Positions 12,044 through 23,607 of a stretch of 64,000 bases of DNA are shown piece by piece. The position numbers were made by a program, and so were the translations under genes. Under the pieces are notes generated by a model. The model was not told where the DNA came from, did no database searches, and was given only the letters and a program-made list of their open reading frames with translations. The DNA lies in contig JAQTXD010000007.1 in NCBI GenBank assembly GCA_028688955.1, forward strand, positions 1-64,000. The letters run 5' to 3'. Each line of letters starts with the position of its first letter. The stretch's first letter is position 1. This DNA comes from Desulfuromonadaceae bacterium (GTDB lineage Bacteria; Desulfobacterota; Desulfuromonadia; Geobacterales; Pseudopelobacteraceae).

Positions 12044-12625
12044 ATGAGTACCTATATAGTTGCGGGGCTCGGTAATCCCGGCCCCACCTATCAATGGACC
12101 CGCCATAATGCGGGTTTTCTTTTTTTGGATCGTCTAGCCCATCTGGAAAGCATTTCTCTCTCGAAGAAATTATTTTCAGGATTGTGTGGAGAGTGGAGTT
12201 ATTCCGGACATCGCCTGATCCTGCTTGAACCACAGACATTCATGAATCTATCCGGCAAGGCTGTGATGCAGGCGCTCCAATTTCATAAACTGCCACTTTC
12301 GAACCTGATCGTAATCCATGACGAACTTGATCTGCAGTTTGGAGTTGTACGATTCAAGAATGGCGGAGGACATGGCGGTCATAATGGTTTACGTTCCATA
12401 ATGGAAACCGTTGGTAAGGGCGATTTTATACGATTACGGATAGGTATCGGAAAATCACCCTATGGGGATACAACAGGCCACGTCCTGGGAAAGTTTCCTC
12501 CCGAACAGATGGAAAATTTACCACGAGTTCTTGACTGTGGCAGAGATATGCTTGAAGTAATGCTTAAAGAAGGCCTACCTAAGTCAATGAGTCTCTTTAA
12601 TAATAAGAACTTCCTGGAAGGATAG
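12044..12625 (+). CDS. pth: peptidyl-tRNA hydrolase
   Basis: [25 protein letters not shown]...[10 protein letters not shown]...[12 protein letters not shown]. Confidence 0.97.
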   Translation: MSTYIVAGLGNPGPTYQWTRHNAGFLFLDRLAHLESISLSKKLFSGLCGEWSYSGHRLILLEPQTFMNLSGKAVMQALQFHKLPLSNLIVIHDELDLQFGVVRFKNGGGHGGHNGLRSIMETVGKGDFIRLRIGIGKSPYGDTTGHVLGKFPPEQMENLPRVLDCGRDMLEVMLKEGLPKSMSLFNNKNFLEG

Positions 12626-12629
12626 ATTT

Positions 12630-13724
12630 ATGGGTTTCAACTGCGGAATCGTCGGGTTGCCAAATGTCGGTAAATCCACCATTTTTAATGCTCTCACCTC
12701 GGCAGGGGCCGAATCGGCAAACTACCCCTTCTGTACCATCGAACCGAATGTGGGTATCGTTCAGGTTCCTGACCCACGAATGGACCAATTAGCCGTAATC
12801 GTCAATCCGCAGAAAATGCAGCCGACAACAATCGAATTTGTCGACATAGCCGGCCTTGTAAAAGGTGCCAGCCAGGGTGAGGGGCTCGGCAACCAGTTCC
12901 TGGGTCACATACGCAGTGTTGATGCAATAGTTCATGTTGTTCGTTGCTTTGATGATGACAACGTTGTGCATGTGAATGGCAAGGTGTCACCTGCTGATGA
13001 TATTGAGGTTATTAATACTGAACTTGCCCTGGCAGATCTTGACACCATTGAAAAAAAACTGCAGCGTGCTGAAAAAATGTCCCGCAGCGGAGATAAAAAG
13101 GCAAAAGAGGAGGTTGATTTTTATCTTCGCGTCAGAGCACTTCTCGAACAGGTTAAAAAGCTGCAGGGGATTGCCCAGAATGAAGACGAAAAAATATGGA
13201 TGCGCGACCTGCATCTCCTGACCGATAAGCCGGTTCTGTATGTTGCAAACGTTGCTGAAGATGACCTTGAAGGAAAACATCCAAACGTTGCGACTGTTCG
13301 TGCAATTGCATCTGCTGAAGGGGCCTGCGTCGTGGTTATCTGCGGTCAACTGGAAGCAGAAATAGCTGAGCTTGACGGACCGGAGAAAAAAGCGTTTCTT
13401 GACGACATGGGATTAGAGGAGGCCGGACTCGACCGACTCATTCGTAACGGCTATGCCTTACTTGGCCTCATCACTTACTTCACTGCCGGAGTCAAAGAGG
13501 TGCGCGCCTGGACGATTGTCAATGGCACCAAGGCGCCACAGGCTGCAGGCGTGATACACACAGACTTTGAGAAAGGATTCATTCGTGCCGAGGTTATCGG
13601 CTTTAACGATTATATTGCCTGCGGTGGTGAATCCGGTGCGAAGGAAAAGGGATTAATGCGGCTGGAAGGAAAAGAGTATGTCGTTAAAGACGGCGACGTT
13701 ATGCATTTCCGATTCAACGTCTAG
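12630..13724 (+). CDS. ychF: redox-regulated ATPase YchF (OLA1 family)
   Basis: [46 protein letters not shown]-terminal TGS domain. Confidence 0.97.
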   Translation: MGFNCGIVGLPNVGKSTIFNALTSAGAESANYPFCTIEPNVGIVQVPDPRMDQLAVIVNPQKMQPTTIEFVDIAGLVKGASQGEGLGNQFLGHIRSVDAIVHVVRCFDDDNVVHVNGKVSPADDIEVINTELALADLDTIEKKLQRAEKMSRSGDKKAKEEVDFYLRVRALLEQVKKLQGIAQNEDEKIWMRDLHLLTDKPVLYVANVAEDDLEGKHPNVATVRAIASAEGACVVVICGQLEAEIAELDGPEKKAFLDDMGLEEAGLDRLIRNGYALLGLITYFTAGVKEVRAWTIVNGTKAPQAAGVIHTDFEKGFIRAEVIGFNDYIACGGESGAKEKGLMRLEGKEYVVKDGDVMHFRFNV

Positions 13725-13750
13725 TTTCTCGGTACATTAAACGGTTGTAC

Positions 13751-13782
13751 AGAAAAGCCCCGGTCCTGGCCGGGGCTTTTCT
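13751..13782 (+). terminator. intrinsic terminator after ychF
   Basis: AGAAAAGCCCCGG-tcctgg-CCGGGGCTTTTCT. Confidence 0.85.
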
Positions 13783-13914
13783 GTGCCGCGCACCTGACAT
13801 GAACATAATTCAGCCGGTTTCATGCGCCCTTTTTTATTGAGCAGCATCATGACTTATGCTACTGTGCAACGTTATTTTTCAGATTATTCATTTAACCATC
13901 CGGAGTAAATTAAA

Positions 13915-16608
13915 ATGTTCAGTTCCATTATAAGAAAGTTTATCGGCAGCAAGAATGAGCGTGAAATTAAAAAAATGTGGCCTGTCGTTGAGAAGATAAA
14001 TTCTCTTGAGGCTTCCATTGCTCCTCTGTCGGATGAGCAGCTCGCCAACAAGACTGCCGAATTCAAGGCACGCTACGCAAAAGGTGAATCACTCGACTCA
14101 TTGCTTCCGGAAGCTTTTGCCGTCTGCCGTGAAGGCGGTAAACGAGTACTCGGCATGCGCCATTTTGATGTCCAGTTAATTGGCGGCATGGTTCTTCATT
14201 CCGGGAAAATAGCTGAAATGAAAACCGGTGAGGGAAAAACGCTTGTTGCAACCCTCCCCGCATACCTGAACGCAATTTCCGGAAAAGGTGTACATGTTGT
14301 TACCGTCAATGATTATCTGGCTAAACGAGACTCGGAATGGATGGGCCGTTTATACAACTTTCTTGGACTAACGGTAGGTATCATTGTTCATGGTATTGAG
14401 GATGATCAACGCCGAATCAACTATGCTGCTGACATTACCTACGGCACAAACAACGAGTTCGGCTTCGATTATTTGCGCGATAATATGAAATTTGATCTGG
14501 ATGATTACGTCCAGAGGGGCTTTAACCATGCAATCGTCGATGAGGTTGACTCCATTCTGATTGATGAGGCCCGGACTCCGCTCATTATTTCCGGTCCGAC
14601 GGAAGATTCAACTGACAAGTATTACATTATCAATGCCATCATTCCAAAACTGGAAAGAGGCGAAGTCATAGAGGTTGAGGCAAATACTCTTTCCGGTAAA
14701 CGCAAGCAGTATACGGGCGATTTCACTATCGATGAAAAAGCAAAAAGCGCCGCCCTGACAGAACAGGGTGTACTGAAAGTTGAAAAACTTCTCAGAATTG
14801 ACAACCTGTATGACCCGCGAAATATTGAAACTCTACATCATGTCAATCAGGCACTCCGTGCGCACGCCATGTATAAACTTGATGTAGATTATGTCGTTAA
14901 AGATGGAGAAGTACTGATAGTCGATGAATTTACCGGTCGGCTCATGCCCGGTCGTCGCTGGTCCGACGGCTTGCATCAGGCGATTGAGGCAAAAGAAGGG
15001 GTCAAAATAGAAAACGAGAACCAGACCCTGGCAACAATTACCTTTCAGAATTTTTTCCGCATGTACACGAAGCTATCCGGCATGACCGGTACCGCCGACA
15101 CTGAGGCGGAAGAATTTCATAAAATCTATAAACTTGAAGTATGCGTAATTCCGACAAACCGCCCGCTTGTACGCCCCGATTTTCCTGATGTCATTTACAA
15201 GACAGAAATGGAAAAATTCAAAGCGGTTATTGAAGATATTAAAGGACATTACGCAGCCGGACAGCCGTGCCTGGTGGGAACCATCTCCATTGAAAAGTCG
15301 GAAGTTTTGGCGGAACTGCTTAAACGTCAGGGTGTCCCGCATTGCGTGTTGAACGCCAAGCAGCACGAACGCGAAGCAGAGATTGTTTCCCAGGCAGGCC
15401 GCAAAGGCGCTATTACAATTGCAACCAATATGGCTGGCCGTGGAACCGATATTGTGTTGGGGGGCAACCCTGATGCCCTCGCCAAGCAGTGGCGTCGTGC
15501 AAATCCGGAGGCGACCGACGAACAATATGCAACAATCCTTGCAACCTACAAAGCCGAATGCGCCGCTGAGCATGAAGAGGTTATCAAACTGGGTGGACTT
15601 CATATCCTGGGTACAGAACGACATGAGTCTCGCCGCATTGATAACCAGTTGCGCGGGCGTTCCGGTCGTCAGGGAGATCCCGGTTCATCCAAGTTTTACC
15701 TGTCTCTGGAAGATGACCTGCTCCGCATTTTTGGTTCGGAGCGGGTCTCAAAAATCATGGATCTTCTGAAAATTGAGGAGGGTGAGGCCATTACTCACAG
15801 CATGATCTCCCGATCAATAGAGAATGCACAGAAAAAAGTGGAAGCGCATAACTTTGATATTCGTAAGCATCTTATTGAATATGACGATGTCATGAACAAA
15901 CAGCGTGAAGTAATTTATACCCAGCGGCGGGAAATTCTGGGCGGCCAGGACATTCGTGAAAGCTTCCTAGAAATGCTCGATGATACGGTTGAAGAAATTG
16001 CCGCGGCCTTTGCAATTGACAAAGTTTCACCACACGAATGGGATTGGCAGGGGATAAGCGATCATGTGTATAAATGTTTCAACCTTCAGTTAGACCTGCC
16101 ACGGGAAATGATCGGCCGCCTGACACCGGTCAATTTCCGCGACACACTGAAAGAGCAGGCTCACGCAATCTTTAACGGCCGGGTGCAGGAGATGGGTGAT
16201 GAACTCATCGATCACCTCATAAAGGTGATGATGCTGCAGGCCATTGATACACACTGGAAAGACCACCTCCTTAATATTGACCACCTCAAAGAAGGTATCG
16301 GTCTCCGTGGCTACGGGCAGAAAGACCCAAAACAGGAATACAAGAAAGAGGCATATAACCTGTTTATGGAATTGATGGTTCGTATTCGTGAAGAGGTTGT
16401 TGAACGCGTCTACTGGGTGCAGATCAATAACGACGGCGAAGAAATTGAGGCCATCGAGGAAGAGATGCAGAGCAAAAAGCTGATTTTCAATCTGGGAGGA
16501 AGTGCAGAGCATCCTCAAGAACCGGCAAAAAGTCAGAAGGTAGCGGGACGCAACGATGCCTGTCCATGCGGGAGCGGTAAAAAGTACAAAAAATGCTGCG
16601 GTAAATAG
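13915..16608 (+). CDS. secA: preprotein translocase subunit SecA
   Basis: 897 aa; [16 protein letters not shown], Walker B, and C-terminal [15 protein letters not shown] zinc motif. Confidence 0.98.
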   Translation: MFSSIIRKFIGSKNEREIKKMWPVVEKINSLEASIAPLSDEQLANKTAEFKARYAKGESLDSLLPEAFAVCREGGKRVLGMRHFDVQLIGGMVLHSGKIAEMKTGEGKTLVATLPAYLNAISGKGVHVVTVNDYLAKRDSEWMGRLYNFLGLTVGIIVHGIEDDQRRINYAADITYGTNNEFGFDYLRDNMKFDLDDYVQRGFNHAIVDEVDSILIDEARTPLIISGPTEDSTDKYYIINAIIPKLERGEVIEVEANTLSGKRKQYTGDFTIDEKAKSAALTEQGVLKVEKLLRIDNLYDPRNIETLHHVNQALRAHAMYKLDVDYVVKDGEVLIVDEFTGRLMPGRRWSDGLHQAIEAKEGVKIENENQTLATITFQNFFRMYTKLSGMTGTADTEAEEFHKIYKLEVCVIPTNRPLVRPDFPDVIYKTEMEKFKAVIEDIKGHYAAGQPCLVGTISIEKSEVLAELLKRQGVPHCVLNAKQHEREAEIVSQAGRKGAITIATNMAGRGTDIVLGGNPDALAKQWRRANPEATDEQYATILATYKAECAAEHEEVIKLGGLHILGTERHESRRIDNQLRGRSGRQGDPGSSKFYLSLEDDLLRIFGSERVSKIMDLLKIEEGEAITHSMISRSIENAQKKVEAHNFDIRKHLIEYDDVMNKQREVIYTQRREILGGQDIRESFLEMLDDTVEEIAAAFAIDKVSPHEWDWQGISDHVYKCFNLQLDLPREMIGRLTPVNFRDTLKEQAHAIFNGRVQEMGDELIDHLIKVMMLQAIDTHWKDHLLNIDHLKEGIGLRGYGQKDPKQEYKKEAYNLFMELMVRIREEVVERVYWVQINNDGEEIEAIEEEMQSKKLIFNLGGSAEHPQEPAKSQKVAGRNDACPCGSGKKYKKCCGK

Positions 16609-16656
16609 CATACGTCACAACACGGATACGCCGCACCAGTTAAGAGGGAAATACAG

Positions 16657-17838
16657 ATGAAGGTACAAGGCTTTACCTTTTCAACCGTTGAAGCTGCAAT
16701 TAAAAAACCGGGGCGTAACGATTTTGCGCTTATTTTTTCGAATGTTCCTGCGGTCTCGGCAGCGGTTTTTACCACCAGTACCGTAAAGGCTGCCCCGGTT
16801 CTGGTGTCACAGGAGCACATTGCCAACGGACGTGCTCAGGCACTGATTGTTAACAGTGGCAATGCCAATGCCTGCACCGGCGAATCAGGTATGCAGGTAG
16901 CACGGGAAACAACCCGACTGGTTGCACACGAACTCGGCATTGATTCAACAGCAGTTCAGATCTGTTCCACCGGTGTTATTGGTGTGCAGATGCCGATGGA
17001 GCGTATCAGGACTGCCATTCCTGCATTGGTTACCGGTCTGGCATCAGGAACGCTTGAAGATGTAGCTCATGCAATAATGACGACCGACACCTTTCCGAAG
17101 ATGGTAACCCGCAGTGGATCTATTGACGGCATTCAATACACTATCGCGGGTGTCGCCAAGGGAGCGGGCATGATAATGCCCAACATGGCAACCATGCTTT
17201 CATTCATCATCACAGATGCCGCAGTTGAGCCGCTCTTTCTACAAGAAGCCTTCAAAAACGCCGTCGACCAATCATTTAATGTCATAACCGTAGACGGCGA
17301 CATGTCAACCAATGACACCTGTGTGATCATGGCAAACGGCATGGCGGAGAACCGGATTATTACAAAAGATACTCCAGCGGGATCCGCGTTTGAGTCATTA
17401 CTGAACGAGACCTTACTTTCATTGGCAAAGCAGATTGTAAAAGATGGCGAAGGTGCGACAAAGTTTGTTGAAATACGGGTGCGCGGTGCCAAAAACAGTG
17501 CCGATGCAAAGCGGACGGCGATGGCAATTGCAAATTCGAGTCTGGTAAAAACCGCTTTTTTTGGGCAGGATGCCAACTGGGGCAGGATATTTGCGGCAGT
17601 CGGCTATTCTGGTGCAGAAGTTGATCAGTCACGCTTATCGTTGAGTTTTGATGATGTGTGCATGGCCAAAAACGGCATTTTTGCCGGAGGTGATGCTGAA
17701 GTCCGGGGAACAGAAGTTCTGAAACAAAAAGAATTTACCGTATCCGTTGACCTTGGTCTGGGAAGCGGTACCGCCTCTGTGTACACGTCCGACCTTACGC
17801 ACGAATACATCAGCATTAACGCCGACTACCGTTCCTGA
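16657..17838 (+). CDS. argJ: bifunctional ornithine acetyltransferase/N-acetylglutamate synthase
   Basis: 393 aa; autocleavage region KGAGMIMPNMATMLSFI. Confidence 0.96.
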   Translation: MKVQGFTFSTVEAAIKKPGRNDFALIFSNVPAVSAAVFTTSTVKAAPVLVSQEHIANGRAQALIVNSGNANACTGESGMQVARETTRLVAHELGIDSTAVQICSTGVIGVQMPMERIRTAIPALVTGLASGTLEDVAHAIMTTDTFPKMVTRSGSIDGIQYTIAGVAKGAGMIMPNMATMLSFIITDAAVEPLFLQEAFKNAVDQSFNVITVDGDMSTNDTCVIMANGMAENRIITKDTPAGSAFESLLNETLLSLAKQIVKDGEGATKFVEIRVRGAKNSADAKRTAMAIANSSLVKTAFFGQDANWGRIFAAVGYSGAEVDQSRLSLSFDDVCMAKNGIFAGGDAEVRGTEVLKQKEFTVSVDLGLGSGTASVYTSDLTHEYISINADYRS

Positions 17839-17862
17839 TTACAATGTACGATTCATTTCATT

Positions 17863-17886
17863 AAGCCCCCTCATTCGGGGGCTTTT
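17863..17886 (+). terminator. intrinsic terminator after argJ
   Basis: AAGCCCCC-tcatt-CGGGGGCTTTT. Confidence 0.85.
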
Positions 17887-17914
17887 GGCGTTATACAGGT
17901 TATAGAGTGATCAT

Positions 17915-19111
17915 GTGAAAAAATTTCGAATTATTCTACCCGTTATTTGTATTATTTTTTTAGCAACCATAACCGCAGCACATGCCGCTGATTATCTGCT
18001 GGATATCGGTCGTGCCGCAACCATTGATGTCCTGCTTGAAAATGCCATCAGACGCGGCCTTATTTCCGGCGGAGTCGTGACGGTAGGTAACCACACAGGC
18101 CAACTGTACAGCACATCGCAGGGCAGGTTGTATCCTGTAACAGGCTCCCCCCCCCTTACTGATCGGACGATTTTCGATACTGCATCACTTACCAAGGTGC
18201 TTGCAACTGCCCCCGCAATTATGAAACTGCTCGAGCAGGGTAAGATCACCCTACTTGATCCGCTGACACGCTGGTTCCCTGAATTTGAAGGAAGCGGCCG
18301 AGAAGAAATCACCATTCTTAATCTGTTAACTCACACTTCCGGGCTGGATGATGTTGAAGTTGCGCAAAGCGATCCTTTGAAAAGCCTGATAGATAAGGCT
18401 ATCAGACAAAACAACGGCAGTCTGCCCGGAAACCGGTTTCGCTATGCCGACATCAACTTTATCCTTCTTGGTGAGCTTGTGACGCGTGTCACTAAAATTC
18501 CTCTAGACAGATTCTGTACCGAAAACATTTATGCACCGATCGGTATGGCTGAGACCGGATTTCTTCCCCAGACAGATTTTAACGTAATCGCACCGACGGC
18601 GGGACAGAACAGAACACTCACGGCAGGAGTTGTCCAGGACAGCAATGCCCGGCGGCTTGGCGGAGTAGCAGGACATGCCGGACTGTTCAGTAACGCGAGC
18701 GATCTTAACAGATTTGTAACCATGATTCTCAACCACGGAACCTATGCAGGAACGCGTCTCTTTACAGAGCGCGTCATCACCCAAATGACCGCCCCGTATT
18801 TCTACAGCAATGGCAAGATAATCAGGGGCCTCGGCTGGGATATCAATTCTCCGTTTTCCTCTCCACGAGGTAATTATTTTTCCGATATGTCATTCGGTCA
18901 TACCGGTTACAGCGGATCATCAATATGGATTGATCCTGAGCAGGATTTGTACGTAATTCTTTTGACCGTTCGACTCGATTACACGAACATTCGGCAGTTT
19001 AACCAATTGAGAAGGGATATATCAAGTCTGGCAGTCTCCATTTTCTCGACCCCGCGACTTGCGGCAGAACTTGGCAATGGTGCGAAAAGCCCTGAAACGC
19101 TAATACCTTGA
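17915..19111 (+). CDS. secreted serine hydrolase (class C beta-lactamase/DD-peptidase family)
   Basis: N-terminal signal peptide; SxxK in DTASLTKV; YxN in RYADIN; HTGYSG. Confidence 0.88.
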   Translation: MKKFRIILPVICIIFLATITAAHAADYLLDIGRAATIDVLLENAIRRGLISGGVVTVGNHTGQLYSTSQGRLYPVTGSPPLTDRTIFDTASLTKVLATAPAIMKLLEQGKITLLDPLTRWFPEFEGSGREEITILNLLTHTSGLDDVEVAQSDPLKSLIDKAIRQNNGSLPGNRFRYADINFILLGELVTRVTKIPLDRFCTENIYAPIGMAETGFLPQTDFNVIAPTAGQNRTLTAGVVQDSNARRLGGVAGHAGLFSNASDLNRFVTMILNHGTYAGTRLFTERVITQMTAPYFYSNGKIIRGLGWDINSPFSSPRGNYFSDMSFGHTGYSGSSIWIDPEQDLYVILLTVRLDYTNIRQFNQLRRDISSLAVSIFSTPRLAAELGNGAKSPETLIP

Positions 19112-19184
19112 CACGATATTGCTCCTGTGTTAGTTGTCAGCTGCATCATTATTTTGCGTACCCACTCAAACAAGGGAGGGATCG

Positions 19185-20255
19185 ATGAGCATTAAAGTAC
19201 TGGTCGCTGACGACAGTATCACCATCCAGAAAGTAATCGGTATAATATTCGGGGGTGATGAATACTCCCTGACAATTGTAGATAACGGAAAAGCTGCTGT
19301 CGATACGGCTCGTGAAATCAACCCGGATATTTTGTTGATTGACGCCTTGATGCCGGGCATGTCCGGGTACGAAGTTGCCGAAGCGGTGCGCTCGACACCG
19401 TCGCTTGCGGCCAAACCGATTCTGCTGCTGACCGGATCCTTTGAGCCGTTTGATGAAGATAAGGCAAAGAAATGCGGGGCTGACGATTTCATTGCAAAAC
19501 CATTTGAGTCTCAACAAATCATCAGTAAGGTTAAAGAACTTCTTGAAATTGGCCGGACCCGTGGACAAGCCCCACAAAGTTATACTTTTGAAGACGTTGT
19601 AGAAACACCCGCAGAAGCGGCAGTTCCGGAATCGGTACCTTCTGCCATTGGCAATATCTCTCAAAATATTGTTCCACCCGCTGATACTGTGCAGACAGCT
19701 GCTGCACCTGATATATGGGGAGCATTTACCCCGGAAGCTGAGCCATTTGCTCCACCAGTAAATGTCCCGGTTGCGGCTGATTCGTTTGCCGATTTGTCAG
19801 AACCTGATGTATTTGCAATAGTTACTGAGGAAAATGACGCACAACTTGTAGAGACTGACGTTCCTGCACCCCCATCGCCACAGCATACCGGTTCTCAGTG
19901 GGTTCCCGTTGAAGAAAATACGTTTGAGTTTGAAGATGAAACTGCCGAAGAACAACCACCAGCGTTTATTGAACAGGTGATTACCACCCAACTTTTCACA
20001 GATCCGGAACCGGATGCAGCAGTTATACCGGCCGCACCGTTTGTACCGCTTGCAGACCCGACCCCGGTCTTAGCACCCCCCCCCCTCCCCCCGGCTACTG
20101 CTGAAGTACCAATGACGCTGAATGAGGAACAGCTGAAGGCGGCTCTTGCCTCTGTGTCGAAGGAAGTCATCGAACGGATAGTTTGGGAGGTTGTGCCCGA
20201 TCTGGCAGAGGCCATGATTCGTGAAGCAATCAGGAAAATAAAAGAAGGGGTATAA
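19185..20255 (+). CDS. response regulator: receiver + acidic/Pro-rich linker + conserved helical C-terminus
   Basis: MSIKVLVADDSITIQKVIGIIF; LLIDALMPGMSG; C-terminal KEVIERIVWEVVPDLAEAMIREAIRKIKEGV; SD GGGAGGG upstream; start moved from 19134. Confidence 0.88.
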   Translation: MSIKVLVADDSITIQKVIGIIFGGDEYSLTIVDNGKAAVDTAREINPDILLIDALMPGMSGYEVAEAVRSTPSLAAKPILLLTGSFEPFDEDKAKKCGADDFIAKPFESQQIISKVKELLEIGRTRGQAPQSYTFEDVVETPAEAAVPESVPSAIGNISQNIVPPADTVQTAAAPDIWGAFTPEAEPFAPPVNVPVAADSFADLSEPDVFAIVTEENDAQLVETDVPAPPSPQHTGSQWVPVEENTFEFEDETAEEQPPAFIEQVITTQLFTDPEPDAAVIPAAPFVPLADPTPVLAPPPLPPATAEVPMTLNEEQLKAALASVSKEVIERIVWEVVPDLAEAMIREAIRKIKEGV

Positions 20256-20284
20256 GCCGGCGCATCTTGACATATGAACTGAGA

Positions 20285-20308
20285 GGGGATGGAAACATCC
20301 CCTTTTTT
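20285..20308 (+). terminator. intrinsic terminator between the response regulator and trpD
   Basis: GGGGATG-gaaa-CATCCCC-TTTTTT. Confidence 0.8.
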
Positions 20309-20325
20309 CGTAAGGGGGCACACAG

Positions 20326-21378
20326 ATGATTAAAAAAGCTATCGCAAAAATTGTTGAGCGTGAAGATCTGAGCGAAGGGGAAATGATTGAAGTCATGAAT
20401 CAGATCATGTCCGGTGAATGCACCCCGGCTCAGATTGGTGCCTTTATAACTGCTCTGCGTATGAAAGGTGAAACCGTAGAAGAAATTACCGGTGCCGCCC
20501 GCGTCATGCGTGAACGGGCCACACCGATCAGGGTTGGCAAAGGTGTACTCGGAATTGACCGGGATGACATTAATATCGACCGTGAGACAATTCTTGATGT
20601 TGTCGGTACCGGAGGCGATGGCACAAACACCTTCAACGTCTCCACTACTGTCTCCTTTGTTGTATCTGCCTGTGGAGTTAAAGTTGCGAAACATGGAAAC
20701 CGGTCGGTATCTTCAGCCTGCGGCAGCGCCGACGTTCTTGAAAAACTCGGCATAAACCTTGATGTAACCCCGGAAACAGTTGAAAACTGTATTGATAAAA
20801 TCGGTATCGGCTTCCTCTTTGCCCCTGCCCTCCACGGTGCCATGAAACATGCTATCGGGCCGCGCCGGGAGATCGGCATCCGCACGATTTTTAATATTCT
20901 GGGGCCTTTGACCAATCCCGCCGGGGCTGACTGCCAGGTAATGGGAGTATATCGTGCTGATCTTGTGGAGATACTTGCCGGGGTACTGCTTAAACTGGGA
21001 TGTCGTCACGGTTTTGTTGTTCACGGGACAGACGGTATGGACGAAATGACGCTTACCGGAGAAACCCTGGTGGCTGAAGTCACCCCCGCAGGAGTCATAC
21101 TCGGCAGCGTCACCCCTGAGCAGCACGGCTTGTCCCGCTGCACGATGGAAGACCTCAAAGGTGGCGACGCAGCAGTTAACGCAACAATTGTGACATCAAT
21201 TCTGGCCGGGGAGCGCGGAGCGCGGAGAGATATTGTCCTGCTGAATGCAGCCTACGCACTGGTCGCTGCCGGAAAGGCTGCGACTCCTGCAGAAGGGATG
21301 AAGATGGCAGCGGATGCCATTGATTCCGGTCGGGCACTTCAGCAGGTTGAAAAACTGGCTGCTTTGACAACTATGTAA
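20326..21378 (+). CDS. trpD: anthranilate phosphoribosyltransferase
   Basis: 350 aa; [35 protein letters not shown]. Confidence 0.97.
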   Translation: MIKKAIAKIVEREDLSEGEMIEVMNQIMSGECTPAQIGAFITALRMKGETVEEITGAARVMRERATPIRVGKGVLGIDRDDINIDRETILDVVGTGGDGTNTFNVSTTVSFVVSACGVKVAKHGNRSVSSACGSADVLEKLGINLDVTPETVENCIDKIGIGFLFAPALHGAMKHAIGPRREIGIRTIFNILGPLTNPAGADCQVMGVYRADLVEILAGVLLKLGCRHGFVVHGTDGMDEMTLTGETLVAEVTPAGVILGSVTPEQHGLSRCTMEDLKGGDAAVNATIVTSILAGERGARRDIVLLNAAYALVAAGKAATPAEGMKMAADAIDSGRALQQVEKLAALTTM

Positions 21379-21399
21379 AAGAGGGAGAATATTCTTACC

Positions 21400-22206
21400 A
21401 TGTCCACCGAGACACCCGATATTCTGAAAAAAATCGTAGCGCACAAGCAGGAAGAAGTTGCATCTGCCAGGGCGGCTACATCTATTAACGAACTAAAGGC
21501 ACGTATTGCCGATCTGGAAGACCTGCCGCGTGGCTTCGAACGGCATCTGCGCGAGGCTGCGGCCACGGACTGGACCGCCATTATCGCCGAAGTCAAGAAG
21601 GGATCCCCGAGTAAGGGGATCATTCGTGATGACTTTGACCCGCTGGAAATCGCCGATATTTACCAGACTAACGGCGCAACCTGCCTGTCAGTGTTGACTG
21701 ACGAGCATTTTTTTCTCGGACATTTGCGTTTTCTGGCCCAGATCAGAGAAACGGTGTCCCTGCCGCTGTTGCGCAAGGACTTTATCTGCGACCCGTACCA
21801 GATTTATGAGGCCCGTGCCGCCGGGGCAGACGCGATATTGCTGATTGCTTCCATGCTTAATCTGGATCAACTGAGAGAATTTCACACTGTTGCACGAGAA
21901 ATTCAACTGGATGTCCTGCTGGAGGTTCATGATGAGAAGGAAATGGAAACGGCCCTCATGACGGACTGCACCATGATCGGCGTAAACAACCGAAACCTGA
22001 GGACCTTTACAACTGATCTCGGCACGACTGCCCGACTGGCACGTATGACGCCATCAAATGTGCTGTTGGTGACTGAAAGCGGTATAAACAGCCGAGATGA
22101 TATCAACCGCCTTGCACGTGACGGTGCCCAGGCGTATCTGATTGGCGAGTCCATGATGCGGGAAGAGGATATCGGAAGGAAACTTCGTGAATTGCTAAAC
22201 AACTGA
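21400..22206 (+). CDS. trpC: indole-3-glycerol phosphate synthase
   Basis: 268 aa; IIAEVKKGSPSKGIIR, LLRKDFICDPYQIYEARAAGADAILLI. Confidence 0.97.
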   Translation: MSTETPDILKKIVAHKQEEVASARAATSINELKARIADLEDLPRGFERHLREAAATDWTAIIAEVKKGSPSKGIIRDDFDPLEIADIYQTNGATCLSVLTDEHFFLGHLRFLAQIRETVSLPLLRKDFICDPYQIYEARAAGADAILLIASMLNLDQLREFHTVAREIQLDVLLEVHDEKEMETALMTDCTMIGVNNRNLRTFTTDLGTTARLARMTPSNVLLVTESGINSRDDINRLARDGAQAYLIGESMMREEDIGRKLRELLNN

Positions 22207-22212
22207 TTGACA

Positions 22213-22242
22213 GGAAAGCGGGCCAGGCAACGCCCGCTTTCC
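22213..22242. terminator. bidirectional terminator between convergent trpC and ctpA
   Basis: GGAAAGCGGGC...GCCCGCTTTCC. Confidence 0.75.
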
Positions 22243-22255
22243 ATCTCTGTATTTT

Positions 22256-23602
22256 TTAAAACCCTTTTTCCTTCAAGACGCTGATGGACTGCAGCAACTC
22301 AACCGCCCTACGCAGCTGATAATCTTTTTGGAGATCCGAACTACTGTCCTTAGTAGCACCACCATGGGGTGATGCCTGTTTCTGCGGTTGCGGGAGCTCC
22401 TCTTTACCGTCTGACGCGAGACTTTTTTCCAGATCTTTTTCCTTAAGCTCCATCCCCTTAACTTTTACCGGAAGCGGTATAACATTCGGCACATCCACAT
22501 CAGGAACGATTCCTTTGGCCTGAATCGAACGCCCACTTGGGGTGTAGTAGCGCGCCGTAGTCAGCTTAAGTGCCGCGTTACCCTTCATTGGAAAAATTGA
22601 TTGGACCGATCCTTTGCCGAAACTCTGTGTCCCCATGATTATGGCACGCTTGTGATCCTGCAGGGCACCGGCGACAATTTCCGAAGCACTGGCACTGCCT
22701 CCGTTGATAAGAACGATGATAGGGTAACGTGGTTCTTTGCTTCCCAATGTCGCATTATAGACATGATTTGATTCGGGGGCTCGCCCCTTGATGCTGACTA
22801 TTGCAGTATTGCCGATGTCATCACCAATAAAGCAATTTACAACTTCTACGCATGAGTTTACCAGGCCACCCGGATTATAGCGCAAATCAAGAATCAGCCC
22901 CTTCATTACCCCACCTGATTTCTCATGCAGTTCTTTCAACGCCTCTTTAAACTCGCTCCCGGTACGTTCCTGGAATTGCGATATCCGAATAAGCCCATAC
23001 CCGGATTCAAGAAGTTTCGGCTTCAAACTTTTTATTTTTATGGTGTCACGTACAAGGTTAAATACAAGCGGCTTGGCATTTTCGGCACGCACAATCGTCA
23101 ACGTCACCGGCGTTCCCTTCTCTCCCCGCATCAACTTGACAGCCGCCGTAATATTCATGCCGTCAGTGGATCTACCGTCTATTTTCCAGATATGATCGTT
23201 TGCCTGAATTCCTGCACGTGATGCCGGCGTATCGTCTATAGGGGCAATTACCGTCAATCTTTTTTCTTTCATACCGAGCTCGATGCCGATACCTCCAAAA
23301 GCTCCCGACATCTGTATTTCCATCTCATGATACGGTTCAGGAGGGAGATAGGCGCTATGCGGATCAAGCGTTGCAAGCATGCCGTCAACCATTTTCAGCA
23401 CCAGTTTTTTTGAATCCGGCTTTTCGACATAATGCTCAAGAACTGCTGCATACGACTCTCGCAAAAGTTTAAGAGATTGTGCGTCAGAAGTTGACCGGCG
23501 AACAGATACGCGGTTGTTGAACAGAACCGCACTGCAGATAAATGCCAGAACAACAAAGAACAACACCACCTTTAACGTACGTTTCTTTTTTTCAGGCACC
23601 AT
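22256..23602 (-). CDS. ctpA: S41-family C-terminal processing peptidase
   Basis: 448 aa; signal anchor, PDZ (GGIGIELGMKEKRLTVIAPIDDTPASRAGI), NGGSASASEIVAGALQDHKRA and SFGKGSVQ. Confidence 0.95.
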   Translation of the reverse strand: MVPEKKKRTLKVVLFFVVLAFICSAVLFNNRVSVRRSTSDAQSLKLLRESYAAVLEHYVEKPDSKKLVLKMVDGMLATLDPHSAYLPPEPYHEMEIQMSGAFGGIGIELGMKEKRLTVIAPIDDTPASRAGIQANDHIWKIDGRSTDGMNITAAVKLMRGEKGTPVTLTIVRAENAKPLVFNLVRDTIKIKSLKPKLLESGYGLIRISQFQERTGSEFKEALKELHEKSGGVMKGLILDLRYNPGGLVNSCVEVVNCFIGDDIGNTAIVSIKGRAPESNHVYNATLGSKEPRYPIIVLINGGSASASEIVAGALQDHKRAIIMGTQSFGKGSVQSIFPMKGNAALKLTTARYYTPSGRSIQAKGIVPDVDVPNVIPLPVKVKGMELKEKDLEKSLASDGKEELPQPQKQASPHGGATKDSSSDLQKDYQLRRAVELLQSISVLKEKGF

Positions 23603-23607
23603 GCAGG

